Of a stretch of 64,000 nt of DNA, positions 9,754-18,022 are shown one piece after another. The notes under the pieces are model-generated. The model had not been told where the DNA came from and ran no database searches. It was given only the letters and a program-made list of their open reading frames with translations. Origin of the DNA: an uncultured Caulobacterales bacterium (lineage in GTDB: Bacteria; Pseudomonadota; Alphaproteobacteria; Caulobacterales; Maricaulaceae); NCBI GenBank assembly GCA_947503715.1, contig CANNER010000001.1, positions 62,001-126,000 on the forward strand. Reading direction: 5' to 3'. Position numbers and translations under genes: made by a program. Each line of letters starts with the position of its first letter. Within the stretch, counting starts at the first letter, position 1.

Positions 9754-10587
9754 ATGAAATTACTTTCAATTCCAGAGCTTCACTTCATAAGTGAGGAGAT
9801 TATTGAACGGGTTGGTGATCCTCTTGTCCAAGCACTCATTCGTGGAGGTATGAGAGCCGGATTTGATGCCCACAACCCAACACCCCTAATGCACTTCGCC
9901 ACTTCATTCCGAGAAGTGTACATTCACATTCTCGCATTGCGGTCACCAGTTGAGAAAGTGAAATCCTGTTCTTGGTTCGAGCAGGATGTCAATGTGAATG
10001 GCGTAAACCGTCGCCAAAGAGCTCAATATGCGGCGCATGGAGGTTTGCATCCCGATTTCGTCAATGAGATAGGAGCCGATATTTCTGACGCACTGAAAGA
10101 CCTAACTGCACGAATGCGCGCGTTAAATGACCTCACACATATAAAAGAATCTCAATTGGTATTAAGTCGAGAACAACAGAAACAACACATTCAGATAACA
10201 TTGTTTGAGTTAAAACAACTCCTTGATAGTTTCGAGACATGCCGCAAAGAAGTCTGCGATGTCCTGTTGGATGAAGTTTACAAAACCAATGACGAGGCAT
10301 TTTCGACAGAGTATCTGGAGGAACTCGACCTGATTTCTGGAAGAGGATATGAAATCGATCCGTGGGTTGATGACGCAACTGTTGAAATATCTGACATAAC
10401 CGAGAGTACAATATTGTTGAAATTTTCGGGTGTTCTTCATGCTACTATGCATTACGGGGGAAAGCATGACGTGGCGACGGCCTCTCACAGTTTTCCATTC
10501 AAATCGACGCTAGAGGCTTCCGTTACCACTCCTAGAAACCCGAAATACCGAGGCTGTGAAATCGATGATAGTAGTTGGTACGAATAG
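9754..10587 (+). CDS. Unknown 277-aa island protein (possible predicted-nuclease relative)
   Basis: I do not firmly recognise this protein. Residues 40-130 hold a pattern (SFREVYIHIL, a Pro, VKSCSWFEQ, RRQR, LNDLTHIKE) that reminds me of the pPIWI-associating predicted nuclease domain seen in defence islands, but I cannot verify this. The second half has a helical segment (about 125-185) and then beta-rich sequence ending CEIDDSSWYE. There is no signal peptide or membrane helix. A good ribosome site is not obvious (AAGGACTATCAAC before ATG). It follows the Avs-like unit on the same strand and converges on the mobilization genes, so it could be a third defence component or an independent system. 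Confidence 0.6.
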   Translation: MKLLSIPELHFISEEIIERVGDPLVQALIRGGMRAGFDAHNPTPLMHFATSFREVYIHILALRSPVEKVKSCSWFEQDVNVNGVNRRQRAQYAAHGGLHPDFVNEIGADISDALKDLTARMRALNDLTHIKESQLVLSREQQKQHIQITLFELKQLLDSFETCRKEVCDVLLDEVYKTNDEAFSTEYLEELDLISGRGYEIDPWVDDATVEISDITESTILLKFSGVLHATMHYGGKHDVATASHSFPFKSTLEASVTTPRNPKYRGCEIDDSSWYE

Positions 10588-10655
10588 CTTTTCGTTGTTC
10601 TACATGTTTCCGCCATATCACGTAGCTATCGTACGCTAGTTCCCTAGGCAGCCCT

Positions 10656-10886
10656 TTAACAGGCTTGTTTCAAGCTGGCTTTACTCTTGTTTTCTTCTCT
10701 ATTGTTTGCGGGTGATTTCCTTCTTAGATGCTTTTCAACTCGTTCACGTCGATCCTGCATACCCGTCAACTCACGCTCTAGGCGTTCAAACAACGGCCAG
10801 ACAGCATCTCCTTGCGTGTCGAGAACTTGCGCTAAAATGCCGAGGCCGTATTCCAAGTCTTCAACTGTTACCCCGCGCGCCTTCAT
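10656..10886 (-). CDS. Small protein of the mobilization operon
   Basis: This is a 76-aa protein whose ATG overlaps the stop of the upstream ribbon-helix-helix gene by 4 bases (ATGA type), which supports translation. It is predicted helical (VEDLEYGLGILAQVLDTQGDAVWPLFERLERELTG split around Asp and Gly) with a Lys/Arg-rich tail, suggesting a short coiled coil with a basic end. I recognise no family. As the last gene of the relaxase operon it is probably a mobilization accessory protein. Confidence 0.6.
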   Translation of the reverse strand: MKARGVTVEDLEYGLGILAQVLDTQGDAVWPLFERLERELTGMQDRRERVEKHLRRKSPANNREENKSKASLKQAC

Positions 10887-11368
10887 GCTGAGCCTTCGTT
10901 TGGCGCAGGCTTGTGCAATAGGTCCAACTCCTCCGCTGTGAAGAAACCGTCGGTATCGGTATAGATATCTTTGACCGAGCCATAGAGGCTTTGCGTTGTG
11001 TCTTCGAGAACGGTGCGGAGGTTGGTCTTGAAGGCGTCATATCGAGCCTCGCCTCGGGCCCGCGCTGCGTCTTGATCGGCCTTGGGTATTTTAGGCGTAG
11101 CCGTCAGGTAGTGACGGATGAATAATGCCATAGCTTCCGACGTTATTGCCATCCGGAGTTCAAGCGCTTCAGTCTCCCGCGCTATGCGATCCATCCGTTT
11201 GATAATTGCGCTTTCACGCTCCAACGCATACTCATCTGAGAGATAGGCTTTGAGCGCATTATTCACTGTGTCCGATATCGTCACATGTGGCCGCGTCGTC
11301 GCAAACTGAAGCTTTGCAAAAGTATCATGGTCAACATAAGCGCGAACGCGGGGTTTGGATGTTGTCAT
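10883..11368 (-). CDS. Ribbon-helix-helix mobilization accessory protein (CopG/MobC-like)
   Basis: This is about 161 aa from the ATG at 11368, chosen because AGGAG lies 8 bases upstream on the minus strand. An in-frame start nine codons earlier has no such site. Residues 5-45 (KPRVRAYVDHDTFAKL, then SDTVNNALKAYL) form a ribbon-helix-helix DNA-binding domain. A long helical segment follows and could mediate relaxase contact or oligomerization. Such proteins bind oriT and help the relaxase. The position directly downstream of the relaxase and the 4-base overlap with the next small gene support a mob operon. Confidence 0.75.
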   Translation of the reverse strand: MTTSKPRVRAYVDHDTFAKLQFATTRPHVTISDTVNNALKAYLSDEYALERESAIIKRMDRIARETEALELRMAITSEAMALFIRHYLTATPKIPKADQDAARARGEARYDAFKTNLRTVLEDTTQSLYGSVKDIYTDTDGFFTAEELDLLHKPAPNEGSA

Positions 11369-11483
11369 CGATATGTCTCCTATATTGAGACACAAGATGA
11401 GACTAACGGCACGTTTTGAAAATTGCGTCGAGTCTAGCTTATTTTCGGTGATAAGAGGATAAGGTCAGTCAGCAAAAGCACAT

Positions 11484-13403
11484 CTACCGTGAAGGTCCTC
11501 TACGCCCCGTCACATCCCAACTGATACCACTCCCTCCGATGGTGCCAGATATCGATTGCCCCAACCGCCGCTCCATCACGGGTCGCCACGGGACAAGCGT
11601 AAATTCTCTCGACCTCTCAATGATCGCAAACTTCCCGCTTGGGCGATCAATGGTCTGAACATAAGTGCCGTCTATACGCCCATAGTCCTGCGCCGTGACA
11701 TAAGGCTTACTGAGTGACTTGGATAAGTTCTCGCCAGCTTCTTTCAGGTCCATATCTTTTAAGCGAGATAGCGTGTCGCTTGGAAGCTTCCCGTCCTTCC
11801 CAATCTCAAAGCCGGAGCCCTTCAATACTTCGAGGCGTTTAGCGGCTGAGGCTCGGACAGGATTTTCCTCAGGTAAGCCCATCAGTTTCTCTTCAACAAG
11901 TGCGCGGTCCAACCACGTTGCGCCGCGCGCTGTTTCCATCTGCTGTAGGGTAATTTTATTGTTGCGTTGTAGAGGCGTCGGCAATCGCTTGGCCCGCTCC
12001 GCTTCATAGTCGTTCACGCGTTCCAAATAATCTTCAGGAATGCGCCATGAGCCATCCTGATTGCGAATAACGACATTGGATCGCCGCAAGGCCTCCAGTC
12101 GTCTAACGTGGCTCTTCACATAAGCCTCTGACTCATTGCGTTCCAGTTGATGATGCATCGGGCTATAAATGCCCGCCTGGTCCTGAGCGATAGCTGCAAT
12201 GGATTTGTCTATCGCGCGCGGTCCTTGTGAGTGGATGCCAAAGGTTACGACCTGTCCCGTTTTAAGCGAGCTAAAGGCCTCGTTTTCCGAGACAGCTGCA
12301 AAGACCACTCGGCCCTGCAAGCTTTCGATAACAACAAAGCCTTTTTCCTGTCTGTCGTCTCTGCGTCCGTATGATTTTACAATACCTGTGACTGGCTGCC
12401 CGTGGATGTCCGCAGGATCAAAGATCGCGTCTGGTCCAAGGGTTTGTTCCATGCCTTGCTTGGCCATCGCGCGGTGAAGCGTTTTCAGGATGTCATTCTG
12501 CTCTCCCATGCGGGTAAGTGTTGCTGTCCACTTTGGAGACATACGCCAGAGGGCTTTGCCTTCATATTCCGCCAAGCCCATCTTCCTTAGCGTCTCCATC
12601 CGCTTTCGAATGAGTTGCTTTCGCCATAGATTTTTCTGCTCTGCTGGCTGAGCCAGATTGACGATGTCTCCATCTCGCATTTGATCAATCGTCTTGTCCA
12701 GATCGGTCATGCGTTCTGCGGTGATGGTTCGCGCCATCTTACTGCGCCGTTCGAGCTCAGTGACCGGGCCGAGTTCTAGGCTCGCCAAAGCCTGCGCCCG
12801 CTCTCTCATGCCGTGCGAGATATACTTGCGCGGGATGACCAAGTCTTTGCCATCATCCCGAACACCGCGCACGGTCAAATGTGTGTGCGGTTGTGCCGTG
12901 TCGTAATGGTCGACGGCAACCCAATCGAGCTTAGTGCCAAGATCACTTTCCATGCGACTGACAAGCTCTCGGGTGAAGCCTGTTAGGTCAGACATTTTCT
13001 CCGCGTCTTCGGGCGAGACAATGAAGCGGAAATGGTGACGATCATCTTTGCATCGTGTCTGAAAACTCTCGGCATCCACGTCGTGAATTAGCGAGCCGTA
13101 AAGCTTGCCTGGGCTCGCGTCTTTTTGCGTGGCGTCCCGCTCCAAATATTTGAGATGGTCTTTGAGCTTTGCCGCGCCAAACCCCGCTATCTTTTTGATC
13201 GAAGCCTGGACAACAACGCGGCGGTGAAATGTTCGTTGTGAAGTGGAGCGCTGGCTTCTGTTCGGACGGCCTCTCCCTCCACCCCGCTTTGGCGCAACTG
13301 ACGAATAGAAACTCTTGGCGCGAGGTCTGCCGCCACGGCTGGACCTAGGCGATTTCGACCGCTCAATCCGTATCCGAAAATCATCTTCACCAGCATTGCT
13401 CAT
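11484..13403 (-). CDS. MobP/VirD2-type relaxase (DUF3363 family)
   Basis: This is about 639 aa from the ATG at 13403, which is preceded by AAAAGGAG 7 bases upstream. The earlier in-frame start lacks this. The N-terminus is Arg/Ser/Gly-rich. The relaxase core carries the three-histidine metal motif in DHYDTAQPHTHLTVRG (about residues 160-176) and a preceding HHFRFIVSPEDA segment, as in VirD2/TraI-like DUF3363 relaxases. The C-terminal half has the family's repeated RxxGxV...YV-type segments. It would nick oriT and lead the strand into a recipient using another element's type IV system, since none is encoded here. A fragmentary homologue lies at 39.7-40.4 kb. Confidence 0.88.
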   Translation of the reverse strand: MSNAGEDDFRIRIERSKSPRSSRGGRPRAKSFYSSVAPKRGGGRGRPNRSQRSTSQRTFHRRVVVQASIKKIAGFGAAKLKDHLKYLERDATQKDASPGKLYGSLIHDVDAESFQTRCKDDRHHFRFIVSPEDAEKMSDLTGFTRELVSRMESDLGTKLDWVAVDHYDTAQPHTHLTVRGVRDDGKDLVIPRKYISHGMRERAQALASLELGPVTELERRSKMARTITAERMTDLDKTIDQMRDGDIVNLAQPAEQKNLWRKQLIRKRMETLRKMGLAEYEGKALWRMSPKWTATLTRMGEQNDILKTLHRAMAKQGMEQTLGPDAIFDPADIHGQPVTGIVKSYGRRDDRQEKGFVVIESLQGRVVFAAVSENEAFSSLKTGQVVTFGIHSQGPRAIDKSIAAIAQDQAGIYSPMHHQLERNESEAYVKSHVRRLEALRRSNVVIRNQDGSWRIPEDYLERVNDYEAERAKRLPTPLQRNNKITLQQMETARGATWLDRALVEEKLMGLPEENPVRASAAKRLEVLKGSGFEIGKDGKLPSDTLSRLKDMDLKEAGENLSKSLSKPYVTAQDYGRIDGTYVQTIDRPSGKFAIIERSREFTLVPWRPVMERRLGQSISGTIGGSGISWDVTGRRGPSR

Positions 13404-13436
13404 CCGTCCGCTCCTTTTAGGGTACAGACAGTTCAA

Positions 13437-13732
13437 TAAAGGGTGGGCCTACCGCTTTGCGCAAGGGCTATGGGCGAAAATAACTATAGGTGGGCCACGT
13501 CAATTTCGCAAAAGCCCTACCAAAAAAGATGTGCAGACAAAGGCCTACCCTACGGGTGGGCCGACCTGTTTTATCTTGCCCTCACTTCGTATCCTCATTC
13601 TCCCACTTTTACAATTAATTGCCGCCATCGCGTCTATATCGTCTGGCGGGACTGCTGGAGCCGCCCACACGAGCGGAGGTAGGCGCGCCAGACTCGCCTC
13701 AATGCGACGAAATCCACAACAGAAAATAATAA
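13437..13732. other. Candidate oriT region with inverted and direct repeats
   Basis: The non-coding stretch upstream of the relaxase holds three copies of GGTGGGCC (near 13442, 13490 and 13553). One forms a stem GGCCTACCC/GGGTGGGCC with a 3-base loop at 13541-13561. A second perfect inverted repeat, GTCTGGCG (13641-13648) with CGCCAGAC (13686-13693), lies further on. Origins of transfer normally lie next to the relaxase gene and contain such repeats. No nick site can be assigned by eye. Confidence 0.4.
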
Positions 13733-13779
13733 ATGACATAATGACAATTTATACTTGACTAATAAATGTCATCATGACA
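13733..13779. promoter_or_regulatory. Candidate operator for the NAD operon (possible NrtR site)
   Basis: ATGACA occurs at 13733-13738 and 13741-13746. A near-perfect palindrome TGTCAT-C-ATGACA occupies 13767-13779. It lies 26 bases before the first gene of the Prs/NAMPT operon, which encodes an NrtR-like repressor. A TTGACT at 13755-13760 could serve as a -35 box overlapping the motif. Binding by the NrtR-like protein is inference. Confidence 0.45.
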
Positions 13780-13805
13780 AATAAAGCGCAAATTGGAGTT
13801 TAGAT

Positions 13806-14666
13806 ATGCCTATCACGTTAATTGACGCACATAAAAATACCTTAAAAATCGACTTCGTTCAGTTCTCTGGAGGGGAGCGCCATGTCCAGCTAGGCGACTT
13901 TAAAAGCCGTGATGAATTTATTCTGCGCGCCAATCTCAGGGGTGCAAGTGACGTGTTTGATCTGCTGTTAACGGCTGATGCTCTCAATCAAAAGTTCGAA
14001 AATTGCGAGCTGAACATTGAGATTCCTTATCTTCCTTATGCGCGTCAGGACCGCGTGTGTGCGCCAGGGCAGGCGTTTTCCCTTAAAGTTCTGAGCGGAA
14101 TATTAGGGCAAATCAATAATATAAAAAGGCTCGTGGTATGGGATTGCCATAGCCCCGTTGGGGTAGATCTCACAGGCGCAGAGAATGTCCCCGCTCAGGA
14201 CATTATCAAAACAAACTCTGAGTTGAGCGCTCTAATTATGGATCTGAATAGTGTCATAATTTGTCCCGACAAAGGGGCGGTTGGGCGAACACAAGAGATT
14301 ATAAGGGCATTCGAAAAAGACTTCCAAACTGACCCAATCGTTTATTGCGAGAAGGTTCGTGATCCCGCAACCGGCCAAATTACGCACACGGATGTAAAGG
14401 TCGAGAGTCTTGCTGGGCGCACCGCTATCATCACCGATGATATCTGTGACGGAGGCTATACTTTCATTAAAATAGCCGAGCAACTTAAGGCCAAGGGAGC
14501 GGATAAAGTCATATTATTTGTGACCCACGGCATATTTTCAAAAGGTCTGAACGTCTTTGATGGATTGATCGATCAGGTGTTTACGACCGATAGTTTCGAA
14601 CACGCGGCAGATGCGCGTTTAACCGTCATCCCATTCACATTCCCGTTTTTCCCCGACCAAAATTAG
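13806..14666 (+). CDS. Ribose-phosphate pyrophosphokinase-like protein (Prs-like; possibly ADP-ribose pyrophosphokinase, Adps-like)
   Basis: This 286-aa protein has the PRPP-synthetase fold. IPYLPYARQDR (about 74-84) is the ATP/flexible-loop motif, VVWDCHSP replaces the usual DLHA-type motif, and the PRPP-binding loop is altered to DDICDGGYTF (about 211-220). The normal TGGT is missing, and the N-terminal segment is shorter than in housekeeping Prs (about 310 aa). A ribosome site TTGGAG precedes the ATG. The NAMPT-like gene begins 9 bases after the stop. Prs would supply PRPP for nicotinamide salvage. The phage NARP1 enzyme Adps is a Prs homologue that pyrophosphorylates ADP-ribose instead. 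Motif reading cannot separate the two. I lean to a specialised partner of the next gene, not the housekeeping Prs. Confidence 0.8.
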   Translation: MPITLIDAHKNTLKIDFVQFSGGERHVQLGDFKSRDEFILRANLRGASDVFDLLLTADALNQKFENCELNIEIPYLPYARQDRVCAPGQAFSLKVLSGILGQINNIKRLVVWDCHSPVGVDLTGAENVPAQDIIKTNSELSALIMDLNSVIICPDKGAVGRTQEIIRAFEKDFQTDPIVYCEKVRDPATGQITHTDVKVESLAGRTAIITDDICDGGYTFIKIAEQLKAKGADKVILFVTHGIFSKGLNVFDGLIDQVFTTDSFEHAADARLTVIPFTFPFFPDQN

Positions 14667-14675
14667 GAGGTCATT

Positions 14676-16157
14676 ATGAGACTGAATCCACTTACAGCGA
14701 TTGATTTCTACAAAGCTGATCATCGTCGCCAATATCCTGAGCGTACCGAATATGTGTATTCTAATTTTACGCCTAGATCTGGTAAGCTTGCGCCTCTTCT
14801 TGAAACCTATGATGACAAAGTCGTCTTTTTCGGTCTTCAGGGGTTCATTAAACACTTTCTTATCGAGACGTGGAATGATGCGTTCTTTAACAAGCCTAAA
14901 GCTGGAATTGTAAAGGCTTATAAAGACCGGATGGATGGGGCACTTGGCGTGGATGCCGTGCCGACAGACCATATCGAGGCTCTCCATGATCTCGGCTATT
15001 TGCCGATCCGCATAAAGGCGCTTCCGGAAGGTAGCCGCGTTAATATGCGGGTGCCGATGCTGACAGTTGTCAATACAATCCCTGAGTTCTTTTGGCTTAC
15101 GAATTATCTCGAAACATGTTTGAGCGCGGGGCTGTGGAAGTCTTGTGCAACGGCGACAGTCGCATATGAGTACAAGAAACTGTTACGCGATGCCGCCGTT
15201 AAAACGGGCGTGGATCTCGAGAGTATCGCGGTTCAGGCTCATGACTTTAGCTTCCGAGGTATGAGCGGGATACACGATGCGGTGCAGCACGGCGCCGGTC
15301 ATCTGACCAGCTTCATCGGCACAGATACAGTCGCCGCCATTGATTACCTTGAAGATTATTACAATGCGGATGGCGTCATTGGCGTGTCTGTGCCAGCCAC
15401 AGAACACAGTGTCATGTGCATGGGAACCAAAGAGGACGAAGTGGAAACCTTCCGGCGTCTGATTGAGGACCTATATCCCAAAGGCATTGTCAGCATCGTG
15501 GCAGACACGTGGGATTTCTGGCAGGTTATCACTGAGTTTACTGTTGCTCTAAAAGATAAAATTTTAGCGCGTGAGACAAATGAAATTGGCCTCGCAAAGG
15601 TCGTTTTTCGACCTGATAGTGGTGATCCCGTAAAAATCATCTGTGGTGATCCAGACGCCCCCAAAGATAGCCCCGCTTATAAAGGTGCAGTGGAATGTTT
15701 ATGGGACGTGTTTGGCGGAACCGAAACGGTAGCAGGATATAAAGTTCTGCATGAACGCGTTGGTTTGATCTACGGAGACTCTATTACCTTGGAGCGCGCC
15801 AAACGGATTTTGGACGGGCTGGCTGCCAAAGGATTTGCATCTAGCAATATAGTTTTAGGCATCGGCAGCTACACCTATCAATACATGACACGTGATAGTT
15901 TCGGTTTTGCGATGAAGGCCACTTGGGGACAGGTTGCCGGACAGGGCCGTGATATTTTCAAGGACCCTATCACCGACAGTGGTCTGAAAAAATCTGCCAA
16001 AGGATTGCTTCGCGTGGAAAAGGAAGGCGATAATTTTGTCCTCTATGATCAACAAACTGCCGAGCAAGAGAAATTGGGCGCTCTTGAGGTTGTTTTTGAA
16101 GACGGGCGATTGCTGGTCGATGAAACGCTTGAAAACATACGTCAGAGATTGACTTAG
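14676..16157 (+). CDS. nadV: Nicotinamide phosphoribosyltransferase-like protein (NadV/NAMPT family; possibly Namat-like)
   Basis: This 493-aa protein is of normal NAMPT length. Landmarks include AIDFYKADHRRQYP at the start, FSFRGMSG (about 191-198), the phospho-histidine motif PATEHS (about 240-245), RPDSGDP (about 311-317), and VLGIGSYTYQYMTRDSFGFA near the C-terminus, a hallmark of bacterial NadV. The family joins nicotinamide to PRPP to make NMN. In the phage NARP1 pathway a homologue (Namat) uses ADP-ribose pyrophosphate to make NAD+ directly. A good ribosome site (AGGAGG) sits 6 bases before the ATG. No NMN adenylyltransferase gene is in the operon. The family is certain and the exact donor substrate is open. 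Confidence 0.9.
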   Translation: MRLNPLTAIDFYKADHRRQYPERTEYVYSNFTPRSGKLAPLLETYDDKVVFFGLQGFIKHFLIETWNDAFFNKPKAGIVKAYKDRMDGALGVDAVPTDHIEALHDLGYLPIRIKALPEGSRVNMRVPMLTVVNTIPEFFWLTNYLETCLSAGLWKSCATATVAYEYKKLLRDAAVKTGVDLESIAVQAHDFSFRGMSGIHDAVQHGAGHLTSFIGTDTVAAIDYLEDYYNADGVIGVSVPATEHSVMCMGTKEDEVETFRRLIEDLYPKGIVSIVADTWDFWQVITEFTVALKDKILARETNEIGLAKVVFRPDSGDPVKIICGDPDAPKDSPAYKGAVECLWDVFGGTETVAGYKVLHERVGLIYGDSITLERAKRILDGLAAKGFASSNIVLGIGSYTYQYMTRDSFGFAMKATWGQVAGQGRDIFKDPITDSGLKKSAKGLLRVEKEGDNFVLYDQQTAEQEKLGALEVVFEDGRLLVDETLENIRQRLT

Positions 16158-16167
16158 GGTGGCCAGA

Positions 16168-16725
16168 ATGGATTTGCAGAAAACATATACGACCGCATGG
16201 CTATTGGACTTGATCGAAACGGGAGAAGTTCCCGAGTTCCTTTTTTTCTGGGGGCATCGAGCCAAACCAAATTCAGTAACGCAAGCTTGTTTCAGCCAGT
16301 GGTGGCCTTCAAGTTTCTCAGTGGATGGACTAACCTACGAAACTGCCGAGCACTGGATGATGGCCCATAAAGCAAAGCTATTCGGTTCGGATGAGATTTT
16401 CTCCAAAATTTTGCTAAATCCTGATCCAGGGGCAGCGAAGGGATTGGGCCGAAAAGTTCAAAATTTTGATGCCAGAATATGGGATGATAATAAGCTTAAA
16501 ATTGTTATCGAAGGGAACTTTCATAAGTTTAACCAGAACGAAGATTTGAAAGATTTCCTTTTGGCGACACGAGGTAAAGTTCTCGTGGAAGCTAGTCCGG
16601 TTGATGCGATTTGGGGTATTGGACTTGCCAGAGATCATGAAGATGCGCTTTCCCCTGCAAAATGGAGGGGCTCGAACCTATTAGGTTATGCGCTCATGAC
16701 TGTGAGAGATTTGCTTGAGGATTGA
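16168..16725 (+). CDS. NADAR (YbiA/DUF1768) family ADP-ribose-linked glycosidase
   Basis: This is about 185 aa. The NADAR signature is plain: FLFFWGH near residue 25, FSQWWPSSFSVDGLTY, AEHWMMAHKAKLF, then KGLGRKVQNFD and IWGIGLARDHEDA...WRGSNLLGYALM. Family members cleave N-glycosidic bonds. YbiA acts on riboflavin intermediates, and NADARs remove ADP-ribose from guanine, reversing DarT-type modification. A GTG at 16159 would give three more residues; ATG 16168 with GGGTGG upstream looks better. It begins 10 bases after the NAMPT-like stop and ends 3 bases before the Nudix gene. Linkage to the Prs/NAMPT pair suggests a role in ADP-ribose chemistry. Confidence 0.85.
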   Translation: MDLQKTYTTAWLLDLIETGEVPEFLFFWGHRAKPNSVTQACFSQWWPSSFSVDGLTYETAEHWMMAHKAKLFGSDEIFSKILLNPDPGAAKGLGRKVQNFDARIWDDNKLKIVIEGNFHKFNQNEDLKDFLLATRGKVLVEASPVDAIWGIGLARDHEDALSPAKWRGSNLLGYALMTVRDLLED

Positions 16726-16728
16726 GCT

Positions 16729-17457
16729 ATGACCGAATCCGAATTTCTTAAAAAGTATAATCCAAAGGAATTTGATGCTCCGCTTTGCACAGTGGATATG
16801 GCTATCTTTGCGGTTGAGAAGGAAGAATTGAAAGTTCTATTGATCAAGCGGGTGGAGCATCCTTTTAAAAATCACTGGGCTTTGCCGGGCGGTTTCTGTG
16901 ATTTGAAAAATGACAAAGATATCAGCGAGACAGCTCATCGTAAGCTTTTAGAGAAGACTGGGATTACGTCCCCTTATCTTGAACAGGTAGAAAGTATTGG
17001 CAATGCATCACGAGATCCGCGTGGATGGGCCATTACGCTTTTGTATTTTGCACTGATTGATTTCGACTCTTTACAAACGGACGAAGTGGCTGAATCCACC
17101 CAGTGGTTTACTCTAACCGATGCCTTGAAATCAGATCTTGCCTTCGACCATGAAATTCTGTTGCGCAAAGCGGTAAATCGTTTGCGGCATAAGACTCGCT
17201 ATACAGCTCTACCGATCAGTTTGATGCCGAGTGAATTCACACTCACGGAATTACAAAGCATGTTTGAACTTATATTGGCCAGCTCGCTCCCAACGAAATC
17301 ATTCCGTCGCAGGGTGGAGGCGTCTGGTTTACTTGTCGAAACAGGTGAGATGAGGGCGACGGCTCGCCGCCCCGCTGCGTTATATGCTAGGTCGGAATTT
17401 TATTCCGATGATCATATTTTTCCTGGTCTCTTAGATGTCGTAATCCAGGATCTATAG
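16729..17457 (+). CDS. nrtR: NrtR-like Nudix-fold transcriptional regulator of NAD metabolism
   Basis: This 242-aa protein has an N-terminal Nudix domain (residues about 20-145) and a C-terminal winged helix (about 160-240). The Nudix box reads GFCDLKNDKDISETAHRKLL, where the usual REUxEE becomes RKLLEK, so hydrolase activity is probably lost. The C-terminal part (FTLTELQSMFELIL, SFRRRVEASGL, RPAALYAR) is the NrtR DNA-binding domain. NrtR proteins repress NAD genes and leave DNA when ADP-ribose or a related ligand binds. Here it sits inside an NAD operon, consistent with autoregulation through the 13767-13779 palindrome. The ligand and operator are inferred. Confidence 0.86.
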   Translation: MTESEFLKKYNPKEFDAPLCTVDMAIFAVEKEELKVLLIKRVEHPFKNHWALPGGFCDLKNDKDISETAHRKLLEKTGITSPYLEQVESIGNASRDPRGWAITLLYFALIDFDSLQTDEVAESTQWFTLTDALKSDLAFDHEILLRKAVNRLRHKTRYTALPISLMPSEFTLTELQSMFELILASSLPTKSFRRRVEASGLLVETGEMRATARRPAALYARSEFYSDDHIFPGLLDVVIQDL

Positions 17458-17461
17458 CGCG

Positions 17462-18022
17462 ATGGAGTTTATCGAAATTACAAAGAAAATCTGGACTATT
17501 CAGAACTTTTTAGGTGCAACAATTTGCAATGACCTGATCGAGAAGAGTGAAAAAATTGGATATCAGGAAGCGACAGTGAGCTTGCCAGAGGGCGGTAAGA
17601 TGATGAAAGGGTTACGTGATAACTACCGAGTGAATTTAAAGGATCCGGAGTTTGCGGAAAACCTGTTTCAAAGTATGGGAGCTTTCTTGCCCCGCTTGGA
17701 CGATTGTTCAACGGCTGTCGGTTTGAGCGAGATGGTCCGTTTCTACCGATATGATAAAAACCAGCGTTTTAAACGACACATCGATGGTCGTGTTATAGAC
17801 GCTGGGCGAGAAAGCCGTCTAACATTCATGGTCTACCTGAATGACAAGTTTTCGGGCGGGGAAACAAAATTTGATGATGCAGTGATATGCCCCAAGACGG
17901 GTATGGCTTTGCTGTTTATCCACGAACAAAAGCACGAGAGCTTACCTATCCGAGCGGGAACAAAATACGTCTTGAGGTCGGATGTGTTTTATGAATCTCC
18001 TGCGAAAAGCGGCCTGGCATGA
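17462..18022 (+). CDS. 2-oxoglutarate/Fe(II)-dependent oxygenase (prolyl 4-hydroxylase fold)
   Basis: This 186-aa cytosolic protein has a P4H-type double-stranded beta-helix. The iron ligands are visible as HID (in FKRHIDGRV) and a distal His in EQKHESL. The 2-oxoglutarate Arg/Lys lies in RAGTKYVLRSDVFY. SGGETKF is the usual strand before the distal His. Relatives hydroxylate proteins, peptides or nucleobases. No substrate can be assigned. It starts 4 bases after the nrtR stop and its stop overlaps the next ATG (ATGA), so it belongs to the NAD operon. Similar small 2OG oxygenases occur in large phage genomes, in line with a phage-like cargo. Confidence 0.85.
   Translation: MEFIEITKKIWTIQNFLGATICNDLIEKSEKIGYQEATVSLPEGGKMMKGLRDNYRVNLKDPEFAENLFQSMGAFLPRLDDCSTAVGLSEMVRFYRYDKNQRFKRHIDGRVIDAGRESRLTFMVYLNDKFSGGETKFDDAVICPKTGMALLFIHEQKHESLPIRAGTKYVLRSDVFYESPAKSGLA

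Noticed and set aside
10133-10488. Two 92-aa minus-strand open frames opposite the 277-aa gene
   Set aside because: They are antisense to a supported coding gene and have no ribosome sites or domains.
16729-17457. Active Nudix hydrolase for NAD-related nucleotides
   Set aside because: The catalytic REUxEE part of the Nudix box is lost and a C-terminal winged helix of NrtR type is present, so a regulator is the better call.
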